Shown: piece after piece, positions 13,658 through 23,940 of the stretch | Numbering within the stretch: the stretch's first letter is position 1 | How the letters are laid out: each line of letters opens with the position of its first letter | Origin: Calcarisporiella thermophila CBS 279.70 | Lineage: Eukaryota; Calcarisporiellomycota | Assembly: GCF_041956535.1 (NCBI RefSeq) | Contig: NW_027192191.1 | Location: 879,443-943,442, forward strand | Reading direction: 5' to 3' | DNA length: 64,000 nucleotides | Translations under genes and position numbers: made by a program | The notes under the pieces: model-generated | Told to the model about the DNA's origin: nothing | Database searches by the model: none | The model's input: the letters and a program-made list of their open reading frames with translations, nothing else

Positions 13658-15712
13658 ATGGCTGGTTTATTCACTGGGATCTTGAAGGGTATTGCGGAAG
13701 CTGTGGATGACTACTCACGAAAACAACAAGCATCTTGTCAATCAACGCTATCGAAAGGAAGCACTTCTTGCAGACCGTGTACTTCTTCTAAACACACTAA
13801 TAAAGAATCCGGCCCCTCAAAATCTTCTTTTTCAACTCCATGCCAAGGAAGCAATTACAGTCGCCTTGTATGTATAGATGCTCAGGGCAGCCTTACGTAT
13901 CGGCCCTTTAATGATCAGGGCGACTGCATTCCCGATTTTTCGTGTGTTGGGTATAAGGGTGGATCAGAACCAATTCCCGATGATATACCAGCTCTAGCTC
14001 GATTATCTCCCTCCTCTGAAGATGCAGATGACACGTCCCGGATTCAAGAAGTCATTGACGACATTTCAAGACGTCATCCTCTCGAAAATGGATTTCGCGG
14101 AGCAATAGTACTCGAAGAGGGCACTTTTCGCATTTCTCGAACCTTGAATATCCGTGCAAGTGGCATTGTTATACGTGGTACAGCGCAAGGAAAGGGAACC
14201 CAGATTATTGCCAATGTAAACCCATGGGAGAATCAGTTTTTAGTAGTCTTTCGGGGAAAACCACATGAGAGAGTAAGCAACACTCAAGCTGAGATTCTCG
14301 GGCGGGTCCCTGTGGGTGCACGAGTACTATCGGTGAAGAAGATGAGATACCGAGTGGGGGACCAAGTTGTTGTTACCATAACAACTAATAAACACTGGGT
14401 GAGCACGATAGGAATGGATCGTATTCCTACCAAAAAATCTAATGTTAAACAATGGTCGCCTATGCGTTTCGAGGCATTTCGCACCTTGATTGGTATCGAT
14501 CCTACCCACGGCACAATCACCCTGGATGCCCCTCTTACTATGGCCATTGATCCAGAGTTCGGCGGTGGCCATGTTCAGCTCGTGAAATCGTCCCGCCTTT
14601 CTCACGTTGGCATTGAGGACATTCATTTTCTGTGCCCAATAAATGAGGGTAGGCGCAAAGAGGATTTGAAGGAGATTCCCAAAGAACGAAATGGAGACTA
14701 TCGGTTTGCGTCTGAAATGTTTTTGAATTATGTATTACGATTTGAGCATGTAGAGAATGCTTGGGCGAAAGGAGTAAATAGGTAAGTACTCTACTCACGA
14801 TTGCATCTGGTCACACTCTTCTAAATCTTGGTACAGCACATGGTTCCATAACCATATTAGCATTGGTATTGGGTCCAAAAATCTTACCCTCCAGGTACGC
14901 TCAATCTATTAACACATACATCCACATACTCGGATACTTATTTCCTATTTTATGCAGGGATGTCATCACTACTACCCCAATGGCCTCGCATTTTATAGCG
15001 GCCAGTCTTGCTATCAACTTGATGGACAGCTTTGCCTGCTAACTGACTGTCACTCTGATAACTCCTTCCATAACTTCGTATATATGGGTCGCGTGCCTGG
15101 ACCCAACGTGGTTCATCGATGCTCGGCTACCGGTCCCGGTGATTCCGGGCCACATATGCGCTGGTGTGAGTATCTTTCGACTTTTTATTATAAATTGCAA
15201 TGAAAGTTAACATTTTATTTAAATATTTACCCGATGATAGCTACGGGACAGCTCTATGATTGTAAATATTAAATGCTAATAGGAAGACTTTGAAAAAAAA
15301 AATCGCTCAATGTTTTTTGGTGTAGGCTGTAAATTTGATGGAACGCTTTTGATCCAAGATAGAAAAGATATGGGGACAGGTACGATAGATATATTATTAA
15401 TATGCTAGATGCTAACTATTTTCATATGCTCAGGACATGGTTGGTCAGGTGCCAATTGTGTAGTGTGGAACTGCACTGTAAAAAATGGGATTATTGTGCA
15501 GAAACCCCCGACGGCACAGAATTTTGCTAGTAATTTTTTTTTCTTGGTTCTCCATCATAATGAGATTCATTTTTTACCTGATTATAGTCGGAAGCACCGA
15601 CCGTTTCGCAAAGCCAGTAGTACCCTCACATGAACGTGGGTGGTGGGAACTTGCGGGAGTGAATGTATCGCCACAGAGCTTATATGAAGCTCAATTGAGA
15701 AACAGGAAGTAA
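13658..15712 (+). CDS. Beta-helix protein, pectate-lyase-3-like
   Basis: Six exons (13658..14781, 14837..14894, 14958..15165, 15326..15379, 15434..15529, 15588..15712) give 554 aa in frame. After a Cys/Ser-rich N-terminal 80 residues come features of the right-handed beta-helix superfamily with pectate lyase and glucanase folds: CVGYKGGSEPIPD, then RGAIVLEEGTFRISRTLNIR and the following ASGIVIRGTAQGKGTQI (canonical first helix turns), and later NLTLQGCHHYYPNG, CHSDNSFHNFVYMGRVPGPN and ANCVVWNCTVKNGIIVQKPP. The family acts on polysaccharides, but no catalytic residues can be assigned with confidence. Unlike most secreted relatives, the N-terminus MAGLFTGILKGIAEAVDDY is not a convincing signal peptide. 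Either secretion is unconventional, an upstream exon is missed, or the protein is intracellular. Bacterial-like architecture makes old lateral transfer possible, though five introns show it is long resident. Confidence 0.75.
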
Positions 15713-16060
15713 CGCTATTGAAAATTCCATTTTGAATATATTCAATTGTATATGGAGGACTCTACCTGACATATATTCAAATTTTTTATTTCTATTCTGT
15801 GTTCTTTATTACTTGAAGCTTAATCTGTTATCACATCAATTTTCACCACAACAGTGTTTTCAGAGGTTGGCTTTGAATGTGATTCCATTAGAAAAAACTA
15901 GAATAAATTCTGCTAGAAATGCAATCAAGAAATTTGGAATTCCGCGACGCGTTATATTTTCATTTTCTGAATCTTCTCCGCACGTCCCATTTTCAATTCT
16001 ATATTCACACGAAACATTTTCTGTGGCAATCGACTGAATAGAACGATAACAACTGTTCCT
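15713..16060. other. Intergenic, pectate-lyase-like / Aurora
   Basis: 348 nt, AT-rich, between two same-strand genes. It must hold the terminator of the first and the promoter of the second. No distinct motif was identified. Confidence 0.4.
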
Positions 16061-17293
16061 ATGAACCCTTCAAAGAACGAGGTGTTAATGGAGGATGCTT
16101 GCGATGAGGAGATAAGAAGAGCGGTGAAGAAGGCAGGATCAGAATTCATGGTCAAGTAAGTATCAATTAAGATTTTACGCGTTTTATGCTAGCCATGCCT
16201 TTCCATCTCTCTTTTTTTGCACTAATTACTTTTATTTGTATTCTTTTCTCTAGTATTCCCAATGTCTCTACACCATTATCCATGAAAAGGTTCGAAATCG
16301 GCAAATCGCTTGGAAGAGGAAAATTCGGAAGAGTTTATATAGCACGCGAGAAAACCACTGGTTTTGTTGTTGCACTCAAGGTGCTTTTCTTGAATGAACT
16401 AAGATCATCTCGCGTGGAAAATCAGTTGCAACGCGAGATTGACATCCAATCTAGACTAAGGTAAACCATATAGTTAGCCACTGTTCTCTTAGTGTAGACA
16501 AAGTGTTATATATCATTTTCACCATAGACATCCCAATATCCTACGACTCTATGGTTATTTCTTGGACGAAACCCGTGTCTATTTAGTGCTAGAATATGCA
16601 CTTAGTGGTGAACTTTATCGGCACTTGAGGCAGTACAATAAGTTTCCGGAATCGCGAGCCTCCAGGGTAAATATCTTAACAATCCGGATCATTTTCCAAT
16701 CCTTTAATACATTTCCAAATTATCAAATGTAGTACATTGATCAAATGGCCAGCGCGCTCGCGTATCTCCACAAGAAACACGTAATCCATCGTGATATTAA
16801 GCCGGAGAACTTGCTTATAGGCGCTCGTGGTGAGCTCAAGGTCGCTGATTTCGGCTGGTCCGTGCATGCACCTAATACCCGACGAACGACGCTGTGCGGC
16901 ACTCTCGATTACCTACCTCCTGAGATGGTAGAAGGAAAAGACCATAACGAAAAGGTGGACTTGTGGAGCTTGGGAGTGCTTTGCTATGAATTTCTAGTTG
17001 GTGTGCCACCATTTGAGGACCTGAGCGGACAGACCGCCACCTATAAGCGGATTGCCCGTGTTGACCTAAAGATCCCTGACTATGTAAGCCCCGAGGCAAA
17101 AGATCTAATAACAAAAGTAAGTGCTTTTCCAGCTCGGCAGTTTTTGCGTACCCGGTTTAATACTCTATCCATACAGCTTCTACAGCACAATCCTGAGAAT
17201 CGCCTCCCTCTAGAGCAGCTTGTGCGGCACCCATGGATCGTGAGATATAGAGAAACAAACATCCCAACCCCTCCTCCAGATTCCGACTACTGA
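16061..17293 (+). CDS. Aurora protein kinase (Ipl1/Ark1-like)
   Basis: Mitotic Ser/Thr kinase controlling chromosome attachment and cytokinesis. Five exons (16061..16155, 16254..16460, 16528..16666, 16733..17116, 17177..17293) sum to 942 nt, 313 aa. The kinase domain starts about residue 45 with [17 protein letters not shown] (Gly loop), then VVALKVL (ATP lysine), [10 protein letters not shown] (catalytic loop), DFGWS (the W after DFG is an Aurora signature) and the activation segment [16 protein letters not shown], which matches Aurora kinases closely. The C-terminus [17 protein letters not shown] completes the fold. The N-terminal extension is only about 40 residues and acidic, shorter than in human Aurora A and without a clear KEN or A-box. 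The single Aurora of fungi usually acts in the chromosomal passenger complex with an INCENP homologue; that is inferred, not shown here. Confidence 0.94.
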
Positions 17294-17637
17294 CTGGAGT
17301 GTGACTATGGAATAGATAATACTTTATAATTAATATTTCCCTTTACTCTCCATTTCCACATCATTTTCTGCCTTGAATAGTTACCTCTAACTTTTCTGTG
17401 TAATACATATATTTACTGCATTTTCTGATGAAAACGAAATTGCATGGAAACGTGATAAGCCACGAAATCTTGTCTTCTATTTCCCCGCGAACTACATCCC
17501 TAGTCGGCACCTATAAAATTCCACAATAGATCAACATCTTTTGCAAATAAGACGACAATATTTTTAGCATAATTTCATAAAGTGACTCGGTTTATATCAA
17601 CTCCTCTTCTTGATAATCCATAAAAGCGAAGCGATCT
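17294..17637. other. Intergenic, Aurora / HID1
   Basis: 344 nt between same-strand genes, AT-rich, no recognisable element. Confidence 0.4.
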
Positions 17638-20600
17638 ATGGGGGGACAGCAATCCAAGCTGGCATTTCGGAGGGGGTTTTTTCGCCTATTTGAAGAAAGG
17701 GTATGTCGTGATATGAGAGTGCGCGATTAGCACTTTCTCAGCAGATAGTCTGACATTTTTATTTCTCTGCCATCGCTTTAGAATATCCCCCCGACTGCAG
17801 ACGAGTATTGGACGCAGGTTGGACATTCTTGCAATTCTTTATTTTTTCCCTTAGATTTATTGAAATTTTGCCCGTGTTGTGAACACGAATATTATACTTG
17901 ACAGTTTTGGACACTTCCAGAATCGGCTGATGATGTTTTTTCACTCATCACGCCCTCTGACATTCGGCGTACTCGTGACACAGCTCCTGAGAATCTCGAA
18001 ACTCTAATTCAAAAAGTAAGCCTGCAACATCGAGTTTACATTAATCGTGTATTTGAATTTAGTATGACATATGGATACTCTCTAGGTTACTGGTCGCATG
18101 TTTGAGCTGCTCCAATCCAATGACTTTCCATCTCCATTGAAGCCTGTATCTCATATGCTAAACTGCATTCGCATTACTACGCGACTTATGCCCTTTATTT
18201 TCGAAGCCGAGCAGTTGGAAGAATGGGAGGAGCGAGTTTTTTGGCGGGAAGAAAGAATTCCAATAAAGACTTCCGGAAGGGGCAAGAATAAAGTCTCGGA
18301 GAAGGTTGAAATAGAATCTCTTCACAGAGATGCATGGACTAATCGCATTTTCTTCCTTTTTTCCAGGATGGAGAACAGCAAATGATAACGCTACCTCCGC
18401 TTGCCAAACGGCTACTTCAAGGTAGAGAGCTATTGCCATATAAATTCGCGTAATACAAAAAAGAAACTTATCTATTGTCATGATTATAGCTGCCGTTGAT
18501 TTACTCTTTTTCTGCGGGTTCACTATTCCAGTTGGCATCTCCTCAGAATCACGTATCAACTACGCAATATGGGAGACCGGAGTTGGCTCTTCTACTCCAA
18601 TTGGTACATCAAAAGATCTGGATGCACATAAAACGGAGACCCTGCGGTTCTTGCTAGTGCTATTGTCCAAATCCATGTATTTCCCACCAGGGGTCAGCAC
18701 TCATAAAGAAAATCGCTGGACACACTTCTTAGTGTCCGAGTTGGAACGTAAAGCGGTGCTTGCTGTGCTCTGCAGTTTAGTCAACACATCGATAAAATAC
18801 AATCCCCTCGCCTGGAGAATTCCGTATAACCACGTAGTACTTTCTGACCCTAGGGAAATACAGGTTACATTATGTCTACAGGTTCTGCTCGTGTTGCTTG
18901 ACTACCAGTCGCCGGCGATTTATCTTCTGCAACAAGCTGAGGAACAAGAAAAACGGCAACCCCCTCAATCACCTATTAGTTGCCGCGAGCCTTCTACAGT
19001 TCTCCAGCAGTATAGTATTAGCGAAGCCGGTTCCTCCTCTGCCAGTCTTCCTTTGGATCAAGCATCCTCTTCACCGCGATCGGCCCAGTCACCTGAATCC
19101 CATACAATAGATGAGCGTACTCTGGCTAACTCCAACCAGTTCCGCTTTTATTTGAGCAAGTTGCATCGTGCGCAAGACTTCCAGTTCCTTATTGATGGAA
19201 TCTATCGAATACTTAGCAACCCAATGCAGGCGAGTAGCGCTTACCTTCCAGGTTCAACAAAACCGATACGATGCTATCAAGAGATGATGATGCTGTGTTG
19301 GAAAATTCTTGAGATTAACAAGGTATTTTCGTTCTAACCCCCTAGTTTGCTTCCCCACGAGGCATACTCACAAAGTTCAAACATCTAGAGATTCCGCAAC
19401 TATCTGCTGGAAACCGATCGTGTCCTAGATATTGTAGTAGTGCTTTTGTACTATGCGTTAGATAACAAACTCGATCCAGCACAAATTGGCCTTGTTCGAA
19501 TGTGCACGTTTATGCTACAGACGATATCGGCGGATCGCAGCTTTGGTTCGAAACTCAACAAATCCTTTGAAGGCCACTCCTCGCTCCCCTCTAGCCTGCG
19601 TATCTCTGCTTTCCAGGGGACATATGCAGATTTCTTGATCATTGTAAATAATATCTATGTTTTCTCTCCCTCATAATGAGTAACTAACACAGCGTCCTGT
19701 TTTCTGTAGTCAATCTACAATCTGATAGCCACCACTAAAGGCACTCTTCATTCGCTCTACCCCGCGCTAATCCATACTATCACCAACATCTCACCCTACG
19801 TTAAAAATGTACCGGCTATCTGCGCAAATCGACTTGTTGCACTCTTCTCCCACTTCTCCTCTCCTGTATTTCTGTTTGCCGATGAGAACAATCATCGGAT
19901 AACACGCTATCTTTTAGATACACTCTCCTATATTGTCGAATACCAGTTTTCTGACAACCCGCATATTGTGTACGCGATTGTGCGATCCCATGCCAAATTC
20001 CAAAATCTGGCCAACATGACCTTTGAGAGCGCTGTGGCAGAAATCGAGAGAATCAAAGCCGCCAAAGAAGAAAAGGAAGCGGAGCGGAACCGGGCGCGAC
20101 AGACCGACTTGGGATCGCCGAGAATAAGAAGTACCCCCGAGGCAGGGAGCACTCAGCCACTACTGAATAGTGATACTCAGGCAGACGACTCAGAAAATGA
20201 AGAGAAAAGCTTCCCAAGCAACAGGCCCTCTGAGGACCTACAACAGGACGGAGAAACAGAAAGAAAAGAAAACGAGAATGAACCTGAGCCTGCTCAAGAG
20301 GAATCTATGTCCGCCAAAGCGCGCGGCAAACTTCCCGAAGGAGTCAATGCTCGTCAATTACGTGAGAACTCTCGAGCCAACTCTTCCACGTCCCTAGCCT
20401 CCTTGACCATCGGCTCATTTCCACCCGCAAAACCCGGCTTCATCCCGACCGAATCCTGGTTCATATCTTGGCACAGTGAACTTCCCCTTGGCACACTTTT
20501 GACCATGATTGAGCATCTCCTCCCCAGATTCGCCGATCTTGCCTCCGGTCAACGGGATCAACAGCGAGTGCTGGATTTCCTGAAAAAGACCACCATTCTC

Positions 20601-20894
20601 GTTGGTCTCTTGCCCACGCACCCCATAGAATTGCACGCTTTTCGATGGAGTGAAGGGCTCGTGACGTGGTCACGAAGTACGCTGTGGGGACAAGTGTATG
20701 TAGCCGGGCGGAATCCGCTGGGTGTTTGGAACGGAACCAATGTGCGGCTCTTCCATGTGAAGGCGCCGGCCACTCCGCCTGCTCAACCAAGAAGGGTCAG
20801 TGCTAATACAGCCAATTCGGGTGAAACATCACCGGCGCGAGGCATTTCAAGCCCTCAGAGTAGACGATCCTCCAGCAGTACTGCACGCACTTGA
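17638..20894 (+). CDS. HID1: HID1 family protein (Golgi / secretory granule traffic)
   Basis: Homologue of animal HID-1 and S. pombe Hid1, a peripheral Golgi protein needed for late secretory sorting. Eight exons (17638..17700, 17782..17817, 17905..18015, 18086..18304, 18367..18421, 18490..19322, 19389..19643, 19710..20894) give 918 aa with consistent phases. The N-terminus MGGQQSKLAFRRGF has the N-myristoylation pattern (Gly2, Ser6) known for the family, which also fixes the start codon. Family blocks follow in order: DEYWTQFW, AVDLLFFCGFTIP, IPYNHVVLSDPRE, FRFYLSKLHRAQDFQFLIDGI, YADFLIIVSIYNLI, NISPYVKNV-like and EYQFSDNPHIVYAIVRSHAKFQNLANM, then the C-terminal ESWFISWHSELPLGTLL and GQVYVAGRNPLGVWNGTNVRLF. 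Two low-complexity Ser/Glu/Pro insertions (around residues 370-420 and 640-750) make it longer than the roughly 790-residue human protein. Confidence 0.92.
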
Positions 20895-21553
20895 GTTGGG
20901 ACACTTGTATGGATAGTCTAGGTTCTTTTTTTTGCTTTTTTTTTTTTGTGCGTTGGTACACAATTTCTTCTGCTATTTCATCCTAAATGGTTTGTCTGAA
21001 CTGATCCACAAAATAAACTAGATACAAACTGCAATTTTCTGGCAAATAGGGCTCACACTGTTTCCTCAGTAAAATAGAAATACTGGATAAAACTAATAAA
21101 GTCTTTGTAGTACCATAGATTTTATAGACTATTATGTCTCCCCAAGAGAATAAATACTCAGTTCTTAAGTGCCACATGCTGTACTTCAGATTAGATGAAC
21201 GTCCATTCATACTACCCCTCAATTATTCTTAACCTTTATTTTGACTCAAATTGATCTGTGATTTCGTTAGTTAACCCTCGTCAAAGTATCCAAATCGATA
21301 TTTTGAAGTAAACATCCTGAGCTCCTTCAGAATTAATGAATTGGTTTGGGCAAATCTTTATCAACATATCCAGAGATATAGAGGTAGAAGAGTTGTCGAT
21401 TTTACTCGAGCTTATCTATAAACTATTTCTATAACACACTTGTGCTTTACTTATGTTTACAAATGAAAATATATTTAGATACTTGGAACATAATAACAAC
21501 CTGAAAACTTCAACAGATAATTCATAACCCATATTGCATGCTCCAATTGGCCA
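20895..21553. other. Convergent intergenic region, HID1 / caspase-like
   Basis: About 660 nt of AT-rich DNA between the 3' ends of two converging genes, with T-runs at 20930-20947 after the HID1 stop. No further feature seen. Confidence 0.4.
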
Positions 21554-22609
21554 CTAGTTGGGAGGATGCTGCCCTATGTGATGCTGTCCACCAAAGTAAT
21601 GGATGCCACCTTGGGAGTTAAAATTGCCGGTGTTGACGTATCCGCCATTTGAGGCAGTGATACTGCCATAGTTATTAGAAACCTGAGACACTGTTACTGG
21701 CGGAGGGGCAGGCGCTTGGCTTATCTGCTTTTCGTCGACTTTAAATTCGTCGGCATCTTTAATATATTCGAGAGATTTTTCGGTGTGGCCGCCATTATAA
21801 TAACCGACAGGGAATTTGCTCAAGAAACGATAGTCGAAATAGGGGTGCTGTTTTCTACCCGTTTTCTCCTCTACATATTTCCTACATGCTTCCGCCCAAT
21901 CGTGAATATATACATAGCCTTCCTGGTTTTTCTCCTGGCCCCAACCCGACAATGCCGCAACTAAGCCCATGGTAAATGCGCTATACCGCTTTACGGCCGA
22001 GCCAACCTCCCTTCCGCGATATCCAGTCCAGGAGCGCTCATTTGCTCGCGACGACGACAAAACCGCAATTCCTTCCCCGGAGCCCAGCTTTTTGATTTGT
22101 TCATCGGAGAGAACTGCTTGGCTCAAGCCTAGCGGCTCCTCTTTTTTGCCACCGAGAGCCAGAAGCTCAGGAACAACTCCGCCAGCGAAACAGCAATTCA
22201 GTAGCAATATCCTCTTTCGAGCGGGGATATCGTTGATTCGATAGAAAAGATCGTCTCCGGATATAGCATTCTCTTCCAACTCCTCATCAGCGCGTAAACC
22301 AGCTGGAACAAGATACACATGAGAGTTATCGTGTGTCACACCGTGGCCGGAGAAAAAGAAAAGCACGGTCGATTGTTCATTTGTGCATCTAGACAGTTCC
22401 TTCAATGCGCCAAGTATATTTTTTCGGGTTGCCTTATCTCCCGTGAGTAATTTGACCTGGTTCTCTGGGTACGCGCAGCGCGACTTATTAGTTAGTGTAT
22501 TGTATAGCAATTCCGCGTCGTTAATGGTGCTCTCGTAGCTTTGTTGCACCTTACCGCGTTCGTCGGTGCCGGTGCCAATGAGGAGTGCGTAAGCGTCTTT
22601 AAATTCCAT
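21554..22609 (-). CDS. Caspase-like (peptidase C14) protein with Gly/Asn-rich tail
   Basis: A single-exon 351-aa protein. Residues 1-270 form a caspase-fold domain: DAYALLIGTGTDERG (first strand), TVLFFFSGHGVTHDNSHVYLV with the catalytic His, and RILLLNCCFAGGVVPELL with the catalytic Cys pair region, followed by the GIAVLSSSRANERSW strand. Metacaspase-like acidic S1 residues are plausible but not certain. There is no N-terminal prodomain or zinc finger. After a Pro-rich linker (QAPAPPPVTVSQ) the C-terminus reads NNYGSITASNGGYVNTGNF and continues SQGGIHYFGG, a short repeat-like Gly/Asn/Tyr segment unlike a globular domain. Such tails on bacterial and fungal death effectors are sometimes amyloid signalling motifs; that is inference. 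Intronless, unlike most neighbours. Role: probable regulated protease in cell death or stress response. Confidence 0.82.
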   Translation of the reverse strand: MEFKDAYALLIGTGTDERGKVQQSYESTINDAELLYNTLTNKSRCAYPENQVKLLTGDKATRKNILGALKELSRCTNEQSTVLFFFSGHGVTHDNSHVYLVPAGLRADEELEENAISGDDLFYRINDIPARKRILLLNCCFAGGVVPELLALGGKKEEPLGLSQAVLSDEQIKKLGSGEGIAVLSSSRANERSWTGYRGREVGSAVKRYSAFTMGLVAALSGWGQEKNQEGYVYIHDWAEACRKYVEEKTGRKQHPYFDYRFLSKFPVGYYNGGHTEKSLEYIKDADEFKVDEKQISQAPAPPPVTVSQVSNNYGSITASNGGYVNTGNFNSQGGIHYFGGQHHIGQHPPN

Positions 22610-23940
22610 ACGAAAAGAACAAAATTAGTACTGTACTTGTTCCTTGAAGCAACATATTTAAGGACTGAGGAAGGTTGGGGCTTGGAAAGTTTAACTTTAA
22701 TATCTTGGAGCAAGATGCTGCACTGAGGGTGGATTGAGTGGCTACTTCGCACAATCCAGCCAATCCTTGTTTATAGCCTCCATCAATTAAAATAAGCTGT
22801 TTTCCATGGACCCTCGAATTTTGGGTGGCGACCATCTCAACGCGACAACAATCCTGTATATTTTGTGTGCGTATTAGCATTAAGCGGTTTTGCGTCAATG
22901 GGCATATCAAGCGCTTTTCTGAAAATTCTGCATGAGAATAAATATGGGCCGCCAACCTCCTTTGCTACAGAATATCAGTGTCAGTGAAAAACTTGATCAA
23001 ATTTTCTAATATGAAAAGTTATTCTGAAGCTCTCAAAGTTGTAAAGGATCAGAAGACTTCGATATCTAATATCTATATAATATCTAATATCTAATGACAT
23101 GAACTTATCTGTCTAGTAATCGTCAATATGTATTTCAATATGAGTACTGAGTACAGCAAAAGCCCGTAATTTATCACCTAGCAGAACTATAAGAAAATGA
23201 ATAAGCAGTAAAATAAAAAAAAAAACAGGTAACAGGGGGACATCATCATCAACGACTCTGCCGTATTACGACCGTAATACGGCAGAGTCGCTAGAAGTCG
23301 CATTGGTCACGCCACTCGAATAACGGTTAGAAATCTCGGAGACCGCGCAATTGCAGCCAGCGTGCTTGCCAATAAAGGTGCTCCACGATAGCATGGTGCT
23401 GTGACCAAAACGGGTTTCCATTTCTTAGCCGTACAAAGAAAGATGATGGATGTGCGTCAAGCCAGCACTTGCGATCATGAAGGATAACCGTGGTGTGGCA
23501 CTTTCATGGTAGTTGGTCTTTTAAAATGATACGCCTCCTCTAAGCACTACAGCATTGGCGATGGAGTGATCTCAAAGATGATGCACTTCAACCAAAGGAA
23601 AGACAGTTGCGGCCCGTAGCGGATAACGCTATTCCAAAAACCCAAGGTTATTTGTCCAGCGTGGCGTCCTGCCAAACGATTTGTTGGGGACGCCACTGCG
23701 TCATTAGTTCCGGTGCAACGTCGCCGCTCCTGGCTGCACTCGAGCACGTCCATCCACGTTGTCATGAAGTCCGTAGCCCCACGCATCTCCCCTCAGTCAC
23801 GCTCGTGCGTCGCAGTTCACTCCGGCCGTGCGCCACTCTCGCACCCTGCACACTGTGCATAATCGCCATACACAGTGTGCAAATCGAGCGACCTAACCTG
23901 CCAGCCTGCCTTATCATCTTTCTCCAACTTTGTGCACAGG
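22610..23940. other. Intergenic, left border of accessory island
   Basis: About 1.3 kb. The first 600 nt are AT-rich; base composition shifts to GC-rich after the palindrome at 23253-23290. Frames between 23600 and 23940 are open but I recognise no protein in them. Confidence 0.4.
23253..23290. repeat. 38-bp perfect palindrome
   Basis: Arms CGACTCTGCCGTATTACG and CGTAATACGGCAGAGTCG, 18 bp each and fully complementary, are separated by only two bases (AC). It follows an A-rich run (23200-23226) and sits at the transition from AT-rich to GC-rich sequence. It could form a cruciform, be an excision or insertion scar, or be a protein-binding site. No gene reads through it. Confidence 0.9.
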
